34,405 nucleotides of DNA from a virus. A program made the position numbers and the translations under genes. The stretch spans positions 1 through 34,405 of IMG/VR virus record IMGVR_UViG_3300031575_000037, one strand, 5' to 3'. Positions within the stretch are counted from its first letter, which is position 1. Every line of letters starts with the position of its first letter. Of this stretch, positions 1 through 6,695 are shown in pieces. Under the pieces are notes generated by a model. That model was given only the letters and a program-made list of their open reading frames with translations, made no database searches and had not been told where the DNA came from.

Positions 1-35
1 ATGTAGGATAACAAATCTTTGAAAGGAGGAAACAC

Positions 36-296
36 ATGGCTAAAGTCGAAGTGAAAGTCCAGACAACCAAGATAGAGGCAAGAGTCAAGCTGGTCGAAGA
101 GAGGGCAGAGGGCGAGGTAGTAGACCGCCACCTTATGACTGAGGTTAAGATTGAGTATGAGGGCACACCGGCACAGTTAGACAGGGTGCTTTATGCCTTG
201 AAAGCGGGGCACGATGTAGACGTTACATTCGGCAGCCCTCAGTATTCCTTAGACGAACCTCAAGAGGCAAAAGAGCCGGTAACCGTGGGTAGCTAA
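36..296 (+). CDS. small hypothetical phage protein (86 aa)
   Basis: I do not recognise this family. The protein is small, acidic to neutral, soluble, and rich in Val, Glu and Lys, with alternating hydrophobic and charged residues near the N-terminus (MAKVEVKVQTTKIEARVKL) that suggest beta strands. There is no signal peptide or membrane segment. The start is well supported: an excellent Shine-Dalgarno (AAAGGAGG) lies about 8 bases before the ATG. It stands at the left edge of the early region and is followed by a GC-rich hairpin before the next gene. It is probably an early accessory protein; no function is assigned. Confidence 0.7.
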   Translation: MAKVEVKVQTTKIEARVKLVEERAEGEVVDRHLMTEVKIEYEGTPAQLDRVLYALKAGHDVDVTFGSPQYSLDEPQEAKEPVTVGS

Positions 297-344
297 GAAT
301 AATGACCGTCTTTTCTCTTCACACTCCTTTCTGATTTAGGTGGC

Positions 345-376
345 GCGGGGGCCTAACCAACCCCCGCTATCCCTTT
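345..376 (+). terminator. GC-rich hairpin, weak terminator or attenuator
   Basis: A perfect 7-bp inverted repeat (GCGGGGG at 345-351, CCCCCGC at 361-367) encloses a 9-base loop and is followed by TATCCCTTTT. The T tract is short, so termination may be partial. It lies between the first small gene and the DUF5131 gene. Confidence 0.45.
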
Positions 377-389
377 TATGGGGGTAATT

Positions 390-1313
390 ATGAATAAGAC
401 AGGAATCGAATGGGTGCGCAACCCTGACGGCAGCCAGGGCTATACGCTCAATAGCAAAACAGGCTGTGAGAATCACACGCCAGAGGGCTTATGCCTGGGG
501 GGGTTATTTCCCTGCTATGCCTTCAGGTTGGCACATGGGAGGTTATGGAAGCGATATGTAGCTAACCACCATTTGGCTCCTCCAGATGGGCAGTTAAGCC
601 CTGAAGTCATAGAAAGAAGTTTCCTAGACCCCTTCTATCCTCGCTGGTGGCCAGAACGACTTGCGCAAATTAGCAAACTGAAGAAGCCCACAGGTATCTT
701 CCTGGATGATATGAGCGACTGGATGGGAGATTACTGGCCGAGGGAATGGACCATGGCCGAGCTCCAAATGATGAGGGAGAATCCTCAACACCGGTTTTAT
801 ACCCTCACAAAGCAAGCACAACGGCTGCCTGAATTCTCACCCTTCCCTGACAACTGCTTCGTGGGCGTGACGTCTACGAATCAGACTATGTTTTATCACG
901 CCGTATATCATTTGCAAGATATAGAAGCGAAGGTCAAGTTCATATCATTTGAGCCATTATTGCAGGGTTTTAATACTGACCTTCAATGGGAAGTGAGGTT
1001 TTTGTATTGGCTAAAAAGGGCTGGCATCAACTGGCTCATCATCGGGGCTTGCACTGGCACTCTACCTGAAATGGTATCCCTCTGTGACAAATATCCTGAA
1101 CTGGCAATAATGCGATACGGGAATAAATTAACTGCACAGCCTCGTATCGAGGACTTGCGTGAAATTGTCGAGGCTGCGGACAAGGCGGGAGTCAAGGTGT
1201 TTCTAAAGGATAATCTTGATACCCTTTTACGAACCACGGATGGGCAAATACCTACTGGCTTATGCGATAACTATGGGCATACTTTAAGACAGGAGATGCC
1301 AGAGATAAAATGA
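390..1313 (+). CDS. DUF5131 (phage Gp37/Gp68) family protein
   Basis: The 307-residue protein matches the phage Gp37/Gp68 family (DUF5131), whose members start with a T-K/G-IEW segment followed by a cysteine cluster ending in CYA. Seen here: MNKTGIEWVRNP at the start, then Cys26, Cys35 and Cys42 (the last in PCYAFRLA), and later LDDMSDWMGDYWP and FYTLTKQAQRLP. The three-cysteine arrangement has been likened to radical-SAM enzymes, but the reaction is not established. An ATG at 378 is also in frame; I prefer 390 because GGGGG lies 5-6 bases before it and family members start at this point. The next gene follows after 6 bases in the same frame. Neighbouring redox-type and nuclease genes suggest a nucleic-acid or nucleotide modification role (inference). 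Confidence 0.85.
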   Translation: MNKTGIEWVRNPDGSQGYTLNSKTGCENHTPEGLCLGGLFPCYAFRLAHGRLWKRYVANHHLAPPDGQLSPEVIERSFLDPFYPRWWPERLAQISKLKKPTGIFLDDMSDWMGDYWPREWTMAELQMMRENPQHRFYTLTKQAQRLPEFSPFPDNCFVGVTSTNQTMFYHAVYHLQDIEAKVKFISFEPLLQGFNTDLQWEVRFLYWLKRAGINWLIIGACTGTLPEMVSLCDKYPELAIMRYGNKLTAQPRIEDLREIVEAADKAGVKVFLKDNLDTLLRTTDGQIPTGLCDNYGHTLRQEMPEIK

Positions 1314-1319
1314 ATACAG

Positions 1320-2090
1320 ATGGCCTTATCACAATTAAATTTCGCAGGATTGAATAAAGTGGAAATGGCGATTGCCCGGCTAAAAGAATTTGAACCACCT
1401 GAAGGATATTATCTTGCGTTTAGTGGTGGGAAGGACAGCATAGTAATCTATGACTTGGCTCTGAAGGCCAGTGTCAAGTTCGATGCTCACTACTCTCAGG
1501 GTGGTATTGATCCACCTGAGCTAATTCAGTTTATTCGGCAACATTACCCCGATGTCATCCGTGATCACCCTAAGATGTCAGTCTGGCAAGGTGTAATGAT
1601 ACACGGTATGCCAAGACGACAAGGCAGATGGTGTTGTGAGTTAATCAAGGAGCAACACGGTAGTGGAAGGCGAGTCCTAACTGGTATCAGGTGGCAAGAG
1701 AGTTCACGGAGGAAATCGAGGCGAATGGTCGAGGTTTGCCAACAGGATAAAACAAAGTTATTTGTGCATCCCATTATAGACTGGAGTTCCACCGAGGTCT
1801 GGGAATATATTAAAAAGGCAGGTCTGGTCTACTGTTGCCTCTATGATGAAGGCTTTAAGAGATTAGGCTGCGTTCTCTGCCCGATGAGTAACCCCAAACA
1901 AGCAATTTTGGAAGTTGAAAGGTGGCCAAAGTTAGCTGGAGCATGGAAGCGAGCCTGTTATCGCTATTGGGATAAAGGCACTGAGGCAACAAAACGCTGG
2001 GCAACACCTGAAGATATGTGGCAATGGTGGCTATCCCGAAAAGGCGCGTCTAAAGTAGATAAGGCTCAATGTATTATGTTTGATAACTAA
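1320..2090 (+). CDS. PAPS/APS reductase-like (CysH/DndC-type PP-loop) protein
   Basis: The 256-residue protein is a PP-loop ATP pyrophosphatase of the phosphoadenosine-phosphosulfate reductase family. The ATP-binding SGGKDS loop is at residues 35-40, followed by TGIRWQESSRR near 121-131. Cysteines form a CC (105-106) and CxxC (184-187, GCVLCPM) pair 77 residues apart, close to the CC-X~80-CxxC pattern that holds a [4Fe-4S] cluster in APS reductases. Phage members are not sulfate-assimilation enzymes with any certainty; DNA phosphorothioation (DndC-like) or tRNA/nucleobase thiolation chemistry is possible. The gene sits 6 bases after the DUF5131 gene and has no good Shine-Dalgarno. Upstream, TAAAAT ends 8 bases before the ATG, so leaderless expression or coupling is possible. 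Confidence 0.85.
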   Translation: MALSQLNFAGLNKVEMAIARLKEFEPPEGYYLAFSGGKDSIVIYDLALKASVKFDAHYSQGGIDPPELIQFIRQHYPDVIRDHPKMSVWQGVMIHGMPRRQGRWCCELIKEQHGSGRRVLTGIRWQESSRRKSRRMVEVCQQDKTKLFVHPIIDWSSTEVWEYIKKAGLVYCCLYDEGFKRLGCVLCPMSNPKQAILEVERWPKLAGAWKRACYRYWDKGTEATKRWATPEDMWQWWLSRKGASKVDKAQCIMFDN

Positions 2091-2123
2091 GCTGAATTAT
2101 GACACCAAAGGAAATACAAGCGA

Positions 2124-2468
2124 ATGGCCCGCGGTAGATTCGTAAGCAAGGCAATCAGCCTGGACGAGAAGGTTGAGCGTCACTCAATTCCTGTTGCCCT
2201 AGCTCGTGAGGTTATTGAGAGAGATGATTGCACGTGTCAGTACTGTGGCAAACGAGGCGAATTCATCAATCGCTATGGCAAGCCGACAGTGGTAGAGAAT
2301 CCGAAGGGCATTGACCTTCAATCTAAGGAATTCTATAACGGGCTCGATGTAATTCCCTTTCAAATTGACCATGTTGTACCCATATCCGAGGGTGGGCAAA
2401 ACACAAAAGAAAATTTAATTTTGAGTTGTCGTCATTGCAATCTAAGCAAAGGAGCGAGACATGGCTAG
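2124..2468 (+). CDS. HNH endonuclease with replication-protein-like N-terminus
   Basis: The 114-residue protein has a complete HNH nuclease fold: zinc-binding CQYC (Cys38, Cys41) and CRHC (Cys102, Cys105), the catalytic DH pair (Asp82-His83 in QIDHVVPISEGG) and Asn97 in KENLIL. Its first ~17 residues (MARGRFVSKAISLDEKV) resemble the start of the next gene's product (MARGRMVNKKISNSKRV), a replication protein. The stop overlaps the next start by 8 bases. Phage HNH proteins serve as homing endonucleases or in packaging; this one is far from the terminase genes, so a mobile homing-type origin inside the replication locus is more likely (inference). Confidence 0.88.
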   Translation: MARGRFVSKAISLDEKVERHSIPVALAREVIERDDCTCQYCGKRGEFINRYGKPTVVENPKGIDLQSKEFYNGLDVIPFQIDHVVPISEGGQNTKENLILSCRHCNLSKGARHG

Positions 2469-3183
2469 AGGCCGGATGGTCAACAAGAAAATCTCCAATA
2501 GTAAGCGAGTTAATGATATGCCCTTGCAGGCTCAACTTCTGTTCACATGGCTAATTCCTCATCTGGATTGTAACGGATGCTTTTACGGCAGTGCCCAAAT
2601 GGTCAAAAGTTTAGTGATTCCACGCAAAAATTGGACAAAAAAACAAATCGAAGAATGGTTAAAAATCATGGAAGCCTCTAAAAATTCTGAGGGCATACCA
2701 CTAATTTATCGTTACACTGTTGGCAATACTGTTGATGCGGAACAATATCTTGTTATGCCTGGTTTTGCCAGTGAGCAAACGGGGCTTAGATATGACAAAG
2801 AAAAGCCTGAATTCCCGACTTTTGACGGAAAGAATACGGAAACTATCCAGCAAAATGTCCCCCTAAGTAGAAGAGAACAGAACAGAAGAGAAGTAGAAGA
2901 AGAAGTAGAAGGTAGTAGTAGTAGTTTATTCCCCCAAAAAAATGTCAGCGTAAACACCGACATTTTTTCAGGGGTTTATAAAACCTACGAGGACAACATC
3001 GGGAAGATAACTGAGCAGCTTAAAGAGGCGCTCAATAAAGCGATTGAGGAATATACCAGCGAGTGGGTCATTGAGGCTATTAAAGAAGCAGCTCTGCGGG
3101 AACAGCCGAAGTGGATTTATGTGAAAGGCATACTGAAGAACTGGAAAACTGGCGGGCGGGAAGGTGAACCTGACTTCCACTGA
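2461..3183 (+). CDS. DnaD-like phage replication initiation protein
   Basis: The 240-residue protein has the layout of phage replisome organisers: an N-terminal winged-helix-type region (about residues 1-110, beginning MARGRMVNKKIS and containing LLFTWLIPHLDCNGCFYG), a low-complexity charged linker (about 115-168, with RREQNRREVEEEVE and SSSS) and a C-terminal DnaD/DnaB_2 helical domain (about 170-230, ending KWIYVKGILKNWKTGG). The WxYxxxILxxW pattern is typical of that domain. Such proteins bind the phage origin and load the host replicative helicase. The ATG overlaps the upstream HNH stop, with AAGGAG just upstream. The linker DNA carries short GTA and GAA repeats. No primase, helicase or polymerase gene was seen, so host machinery is presumably used. 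Confidence 0.78.
   Translation: MARGRMVNKKISNSKRVNDMPLQAQLLFTWLIPHLDCNGCFYGSAQMVKSLVIPRKNWTKKQIEEWLKIMEASKNSEGIPLIYRYTVGNTVDAEQYLVMPGFASEQTGLRYDKEKPEFPTFDGKNTETIQQNVPLSRREQNRREVEEEVEGSSSSLFPQKNVSVNTDIFSGVYKTYEDNIGKITEQLKEALNKAIEEYTSEWVIEAIKEAALREQPKWIYVKGILKNWKTGGREGEPDFH
2880..2925 (+). repeat. low-complexity purine/GTA tract in the replication gene linker
   Basis: Short repeats of AGAAGA/GTAGAAGAA lead into five tandem GTA-type triplets (around 2911-2925). They encode the Arg/Glu-rich and Ser-rich linker between the two domains of the DnaD-like protein. Triplet units can expand or contract without breaking the frame. Confidence 0.6.
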
Positions 3184-3245
3184 TAAGCAATGAAAGAACA
3201 GCGAGAAGAAGGAGTGAGAAATGAAACCAACGAAGGAGGAACACA

Positions 3246-3542
3246 ATGAACAAACAGGCTAAGACATGGGAAGAGACTGTGATGGGTGAAGAACAGTTAG
3301 ATGGGTTAGGCTATCCAATCTTGCCCTTAGGTGATAGAACTGGTTCCAGAAGAGTAGCTCAAGCCCAAGCCAAACTCACATGGGAAGCACTTATAAATAG
3401 AATAAAGGAGTGGGGGGATGGCGACTGTCCTCATACCGAAGGAAGAACTGACAGAGACCATTATCCTCTTATCCAATTCACGAGGCAATGCGAGAAGTGT
3501 TGGCAAGCCTTTCTAAAGGACTTGGGAGTTAAAGGAGGGTAA
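3246..3542 (+). CDS. small hypothetical protein with possible zinc site (98 aa)
   Basis: No family is recognised. The C-terminal half holds a CPHTEG segment (about residue 60) and CEKCWQAF (about residue 83), giving Cys, His and CxxC ligands that could form a small zinc-binding module. The rest is polar and Gly-rich with no membrane segment. A strong Shine-Dalgarno (AAGGAGG) precedes the ATG by about 7 bases. It lies directly after the replication gene and is probably co-transcribed with it. Confidence 0.68.
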   Translation: MNKQAKTWEETVMGEEQLDGLGYPILPLGDRTGSRRVAQAQAKLTWEALINRIKEWGDGDCPHTEGRTDRDHYPLIQFTRQCEKCWQAFLKDLGVKGG

Positions 3543-3545
3543 AGC

Positions 3546-3764
3546 GTGAAGGTTCTAGATGATTACTGGTTCAATGACATGCGCGGGGGCACAGTCGGCA
3601 TCATAGTCGGGGAAGACGAGCTCACCGGGGAACGGAAAGCCTACATCGGAGTAGGAGCGGGGTTTAACCAGGCAATCGACAGAGAGAGCATCCTGGACGG
3701 CGGGCAGAAGCTCCCCGTGTCATTCCTGGAGGGGCTGGTCCGGTGGCTCAAGCCTAAGAAATAA
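3546..3764 (+). CDS. small hypothetical phage protein, GTG start (72 aa)
   Basis: A short soluble protein with Gly/Asp-rich turns (TVGIIVGEDELTGERKAYIGVGAG), likely a compact beta fold. It starts with GTG; GGAGGG ends 7 bases upstream, within the end of the preceding gene, which fixes this start. The GC content of this gene looks higher than that of its neighbours (many GGC, CTC and CGG codons). Function unknown. Confidence 0.7.
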   Translation: MKVLDDYWFNDMRGGTVGIIVGEDELTGERKAYIGVGAGFNQAIDRESILDGGQKLPVSFLEGLVRWLKPKK

Positions 3765-3774
3765 AGGGGGTGAA

Positions 3775-4260
3775 ATGATGCCAATAGCTAACTATACCAC
3801 AGAAGTAGCAGCCCTGAAATCGATTGGCGAGATCCAGGGCATGTTAGTGGCTCATGGTGCTAAGCAGATTTTGATTGCTTATGGTGATAAGGGCGAGCCG
3901 GTGGGTCTGGCATTTATCATCGCCACGCCTTACGGGGATACTCCCTTTCGTCTTCCCGCTAACATGGGCAAAGTTGAAGCAGTCCTTCTTCAACAACTGG
4001 CATCCTCTAATCGTAGGCGATGGGACACGAAATACCAGGAGCAGCGAAAGGTCAAGATAAAGGAACAAGCAAGTAGGGTGGCCTGGAGAATACTTAAAGA
4101 TTGGGTCCGGGCTCAAGTGGCAATTCTAGAGGCCGAAATGGTGACTATTGACCAGATATTCTTACCTTATATGGAAACAGGCCAGGGTAAAACACTTTAT
4201 CAAGCCATGCTAGACCATAATCTTCAATTACCAAGGGGTGATGATGCAAAGAAGGATTGA
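3775..4260 (+). CDS. conserved phage hypothetical protein (161 aa)
   Basis: The product has an N-terminal beta-rich half (IGEIQGMLVAHGAKQILIAY, then VGLAFIIATPYG and FRLPAN) and a C-terminal helical half with RVAWRILKDWVRAQ and IFLPYMETGQGKTLYQAML. From memory this pattern recurs in uncharacterised phage and metagenome proteins sitting between replication and nuclease genes; I cannot name a function. Two ATGs occur in tandem (3775, 3778) after AAGGGGGTGAA. The last residues overlap the VRR-NUC gene start, which indicates translational coupling. Confidence 0.75.
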   Translation: MMPIANYTTEVAALKSIGEIQGMLVAHGAKQILIAYGDKGEPVGLAFIIATPYGDTPFRLPANMGKVEAVLLQQLASSNRRRWDTKYQEQRKVKIKEQASRVAWRILKDWVRAQVAILEAEMVTIDQIFLPYMETGQGKTLYQAMLDHNLQLPRGDDAKKD

Positions 4261-4555
4261 CACCATCCCCGTAACTGAGCGAGACCTGAGAGAGTGGATC
4301 CGGGACCTCTGCAAGATATACCACTGGCGTTTCCGATTCACCTGGACATCAATACATTCCCCGAAGGGCACGCTAGACTTATTACTGACGAATAGGGAAC
4401 AAAAGCGGGTGATTTTTGCAGAACTCAAGAGCGAGAAGGGGAAAATGACCCCGGAGCAGCAGGAAACCTTTGACGACCTGAAAGCCTGTGGGCAGGAGGT
4501 TTACCTGTGGCGACCGGGGGACATCGAGGGGATCGCGGAGATACTGAGAGGATAA
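4244..4555 (+). CDS. VRR-NUC domain nuclease
   Basis: The 103-residue protein matches the VRR-NUC (PD-(D/E)xK) family of small phage nucleases. Seen: GTLDLLLTN with the core Asp, then VIFAELKSEKGKMTPEQQE with the ExK catalytic pair, then a Gly-x-EVYLWRP strand near the end. Such proteins are structure-specific nucleases linked to recombination or Holliday-junction processing. GTG 4238, ATG 4241 and ATG 4244 are all possible starts; AAGGGG at 4233-4238 is best spaced for 4244. The gene overlaps the preceding one and is followed one base later by the next GTG start. Confidence 0.85.
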   Translation: MQRRIDTIPVTERDLREWIRDLCKIYHWRFRFTWTSIHSPKGTLDLLLTNREQKRVIFAELKSEKGKMTPEQQETFDDLKACGQEVYLWRPGDIEGIAEILRG

Positions 4556-4556
4556 A

Positions 4557-5147
4557 GTGAATTTATCACAAGCTGGTAAAAAGGGAGGAACTGCTCAGAA
4601 ACACATCTGGACGGAAGAGGAAAGAACCATTGTAAGGCGTGATTATAATGGGACTAATGCCAGCGCTGAGAGAATAGCGTCTAAGCTTGGGGTAACATGT
4701 TGTGCTGTTAAGGGGCAAGTTGCAAGGATGGGTATTGCCATGCAGAAAAGCCCACCCTGGACAGACAGGGAATTAAGGCAATTGGAAGAGTTGGTTCATA
4801 GGTATTCTATTTCGACAATAGCCAGAAAGCTTCATCGGTCACATAATGCGGTTGCGGTCAAAGCTAAACGATTGAAATTAAGCCTACGCAATCGTGATGA
4901 TTGGTACACAAAGAAGGAAGTTTGTGAAATATGTGGCGTTGACCACAAAAAAGTACAAAGTTGGATAGATTTAAGAGCGTTGAGGGCGTCATATCATAAT
5001 GGTCGAAGACCATCTAAGTTTGGTATGGCTATGTGGCACATAGAGGTAAAAGATTTTAAAGACTTTCTACTCAATTATTCAGGTGAGCTACTCGGTAGAA
5101 ATGCAGACATTCAGCAAATTATCTGGATAGTGAGCGATAATGAATAA
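4557..5147 (+). CDS. DNA-binding protein with two SANT/Myb-like HTHs and a winged-helix domain
   Basis: The 196-residue protein appears to have three DNA-binding units. Unit 1, residues ~18-60: WTEEERTIV, then RIASKLGVTCCAVKGQVARM. Unit 2, ~68-112: WTDRELRQLEEL, then TIARKLHRSHNAVAVKAKRL. These resemble SANT/Myb-type or homeodomain-like tri-helical HTHs. Unit 3, ~120-180: WYTKKEVCEICGVDHKKVQSW with a later MWHIEVKDFKDFL strand-helix, like MerR/excisionase winged helices. It starts with GTG one base after the VRR-NUC stop, with AGAGGAT as Shine-Dalgarno. It is a plausible phage transcription regulator, but the target is unknown. Confidence 0.75.
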   Translation: MNLSQAGKKGGTAQKHIWTEEERTIVRRDYNGTNASAERIASKLGVTCCAVKGQVARMGIAMQKSPPWTDRELRQLEELVHRYSISTIARKLHRSHNAVAVKAKRLKLSLRNRDDWYTKKEVCEICGVDHKKVQSWIDLRALRASYHNGRRPSKFGMAMWHIEVKDFKDFLLNYSGELLGRNADIQQIIWIVSDNE

Positions 5148-5153
5148 TACGAA

Positions 5154-5162
5154 TGATATAAT
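5154..5162 (+). promoter_or_regulatory. extended -10 promoter for a leaderless gene
   Basis: TGATATAAT is a perfect extended -10 element (TGn plus TATAAT). No good -35 is visible at 17-18 bases. The downstream ATG at 5171 begins 9 bases after the last T of the hexamer, exactly where transcription would start, and there is no Shine-Dalgarno. This points to a leaderless transcript. Confidence 0.55.
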
Positions 5163-5170
5163 AGAATCAG

Positions 5171-5380
5171 ATGGACGGTATAAAGCTGATTGATTGCAAG
5201 CTAACTCCCTTGCAGGCAGCGCTCATCGCCTGGGGGAAAGAGCATCCCTACGGGCATATCAGGGAGCTCGTGTTCCAGGACGGGATTCCAGTCAAGGCAG
5301 AGGTATATTGCGAGGACGGGACCGGCTGTGAGACAATAATGTTTGATAAGTTTGCACGGAGGGCAGGATTGCTGAAATGA
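5171..5380 (+). CDS. small hypothetical protein, probably leaderless (69 aa)
   Basis: An unknown short protein containing LTPLQAALIAWGKEHPYGHI, a helical stretch, then EVYCEDGTGCETIMFDKFARRAGLLK with two cysteines. No membrane segment. No ribosome-binding site is visible before the ATG; instead an extended -10 promoter lies 9 bases upstream, so the mRNA probably starts at or next to the start codon. It begins a short transcription unit with the next gene. Confidence 0.65.
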   Translation: MDGIKLIDCKLTPLQAALIAWGKEHPYGHIRELVFQDGIPVKAEVYCEDGTGCETIMFDKFARRAGLLK

Positions 5381-5390
5381 GGAGAGATAG

Positions 5391-5648
5391 ATGAGAGACA
5401 AGATAGCAAATATAGAATTCATTAATGATGATTTCACTTTTGCCGAAGGTGGTAAATTCAATTTCACAAAGCAGGGGCTCGACAAGTTAAGCCTAGCAAT
5501 ACGCGAGGAGATAGAGAAGGCGGAGATACCTGAAAGCCCAGAGAAAATGCCGACCGATAAATACGACGATGCCATAGCGGATAAAATCATAGCGTTTGAA
5601 TACGGTGCAAAAATGTACCGCCAGAAGATTCTCACCCTTTTTAAATAA
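5391..5648 (+). CDS. small hypothetical protein (85 aa)
   Basis: A soluble charged protein of unknown family. The central part (LDKLSLAIREEIEKAEIPESPE) looks helical; the C-terminus (YDDAIADKIIAFEYGAKMYRQKIL) is also helical. A GAGGAGAGAT Shine-Dalgarno lies just before the ATG. It follows the previous gene by 10 bases and ends about 65 bases before a strong terminator, so it closes this operon. Confidence 0.65.
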   Translation: MRDKIANIEFINDDFTFAEGGKFNFTKQGLDKLSLAIREEIEKAEIPESPEKMPTDKYDDAIADKIIAFEYGAKMYRQKILTLFK

Positions 5649-5712
5649 TGGAACGAAAGGAGGCTGAGATTACTAACCTAGCATAACTAAACGCTGACCT
5701 GGGAAACAGGAG

Positions 5713-5753
5713 GCGAGCTTTACCCGGGGAAACCTGGGGGGCTCGCTTTTTTT
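5713..5753 (+). terminator. rho-independent terminator with GAAA tetraloop
   Basis: A two-part hairpin: GCGAGC (5713-5718) pairs with GCTCGC (5741-5746), and inside it CCCGGG pairs with CCTGGG around a GAAA tetraloop. Seven Ts follow (5747-5753). It is a textbook intrinsic terminator closing the early operon. The LuxR-type gene starts only 7 bases after the T tract. Confidence 0.88.
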
Positions 5754-5759
5754 ATTACG

Positions 5760-5993
5760 ATGATAAGAAAGCTATTAGAGAGGATCCTGGGGATAACGCG
5801 GAGGCCACTTACCAGAAGGGAAACTGAGGTTCTGCGCTACATGTGCCGGGGCTGGCAGAACAAGGAAATCGCCTGCCACATGGGAATCGGGCATCAGACA
5901 GTCAAAAATCACGTCACGCACATCTACCAGAAGTTAGGTGTCCGGAACAGAGTCCAGGCTACTTCCTACGCTATGAGAAAGCGGTGGTTCTGA
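5760..5993 (+). CDS. LuxR/GerE-type HTH DNA-binding protein (77 aa)
   Basis: A stand-alone LuxR C-terminal-type helix-turn-helix: PLTRRETEVLRYMCRGWQNK, then EIACHMGIGHQTVKNHVTHI and YQKLGVRNRVQATSYA, with the conserved LT-x2-E-x-EVL, KEIA and VK-x-H signatures. There is no receiver or ligand domain, so it is a small effector of the GerE kind, probably a phage regulator. No Shine-Dalgarno precedes the ATG, which lies 7 bases after a terminator's T tract. No later in-frame ATG would keep the domain. Read-through of the terminator would be needed, a possible switch. The stop overlaps the next ATG (TGATG). Confidence 0.85.
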   Translation: MIRKLLERILGITRRPLTRRETEVLRYMCRGWQNKEIACHMGIGHQTVKNHVTHIYQKLGVRNRVQATSYAMRKRWF

Positions 5994-6187
5994 TGGCACT
6001 CTGGGACGGCCTATCAATACAGAGCAAGAGGAATCTGGCTCGTTATTGTAGAAAGGAGCTCGGCATCTTCTTCAAACCACCCGGGAGCAAGAAGCAGGCT
6101 ATTGAAGTCCAGGGGAAGCTCGAAAGCCTCGAGGAAATAGACAAGCTCATGCGCCAGAAGCCTCACGGGAGAATGGGGCGTGGCTGA
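5993..6187 (+). CDS. small hypothetical protein (64 aa)
   Basis: The ATG at 5993 overlaps the LuxR-type gene's stop codon (TGATG), so translation is likely coupled. The frame is also open upstream of this, but that part would overlap the HTH gene out of frame. The product is basic and helical (LWDGLSIQSKRNLARYCRKE, then KKQAIEVQGKLESLEEIDKL). Function unknown. Confidence 0.6.
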   Translation: MALWDGLSIQSKRNLARYCRKELGIFFKPPGSKKQAIEVQGKLESLEEIDKLMRQKPHGRMGRG

Positions 6188-6689
6188 GCTTGACTGCCGA
6201 AAGTGTAAACGCTGGAAGGGCTGCCCAGGCAAATGGTATTCGTATACTGAAAATGGGAAAAAAGCGGAAAAAGAATGGTATCACTATGGAGAAATACGCT
6301 GGTGCCCGCGACAAATCCTCTGGATTCTAGACCACGCTGACATATTCAGGGCTGGGGATTGGGTAACTAAGCACGAAGAGTCAGGGGAGTCCAAGCAGCT
6401 CCATCCCGAGGCTTATTTCGTCAAGGCAGGAATAGCAATAGCTGAGGTCGAAGCGAGGTTGGAGAGTACGCCAAACCAAGGGGAGTTGCTAATCACTCAA
6501 GTTGAAGATGGCAGGACTCTAAGCAATCTCAGTCCCGGGGCTTATGAAATCCTGATGTATATTAAGGGGAAGGGTCGGAAGTCGAGGGACTTCAACACCT
6601 GGAAGAGAGAAAAAGATTATCGGTATAGCATACGAAACCGTATGCAAAATGCTGAACTTGACAAAAAATTGAATAGGGTTTACCCTTGA
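6180..6689 (+). CDS. hypothetical protein with N-terminal four-cysteine zinc site (169 aa)
   Basis: It starts with GTG overlapping the previous gene by 8 bases. Cys6, Cys9, Cys15 and Cys42 (CRKC, GCPGKWY, WCPRQI) form a likely treble-clef or zinc-ribbon site, within an aromatic-rich segment (EWYHYGEIRWCPRQILWIL). The C-terminal part (GAYEILMYIKGKGRKSRDFN) is basic and helical. From memory similar N-terminal motifs occur in uncharacterised phage proteins next to terminase regions. A nucleic-acid-binding role is an inference. It is the last gene before a double hairpin terminator. Confidence 0.68.
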   Translation: MAELDCRKCKRWKGCPGKWYSYTENGKKAEKEWYHYGEIRWCPRQILWILDHADIFRAGDWVTKHEESGESKQLHPEAYFVKAGIAIAEVEARLESTPNQGELLITQVEDGRTLSNLSPGAYEILMYIKGKGRKSRDFNTWKREKDYRYSIRNRMQNAELDKKLNRVYP

Positions 6690-6695
6690 CAATGT

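Noticed and set aside
2099-2137. 12-residue frame overlapping the HNH start
   Set aside because: No Shine-Dalgarno and no sign of conservation; likely chance.
3190-3262. Two tiny frames (19 and 13 residues) before the 3246 gene
   Set aside because: Both fall in a purine-rich spacer where overlapping Shine-Dalgarno-like strings create chance frames; one ends on ATGA, but there is nothing else to support coding.
5201-5635. Minus-strand open frame of 144 codons
   Set aside because: It is antisense to two plus-strand genes with good start signals and has a Ser/Leu-rich composition typical of shadow frames.
5655-5690. Orphan Shine-Dalgarno (AAAGGAGGC) with no start codon after it
   Set aside because: Only ATT and no ATG, GTG or TTG lies at the right distance and a TAG follows soon; possibly a remnant of a lost gene, but not enough to call one.
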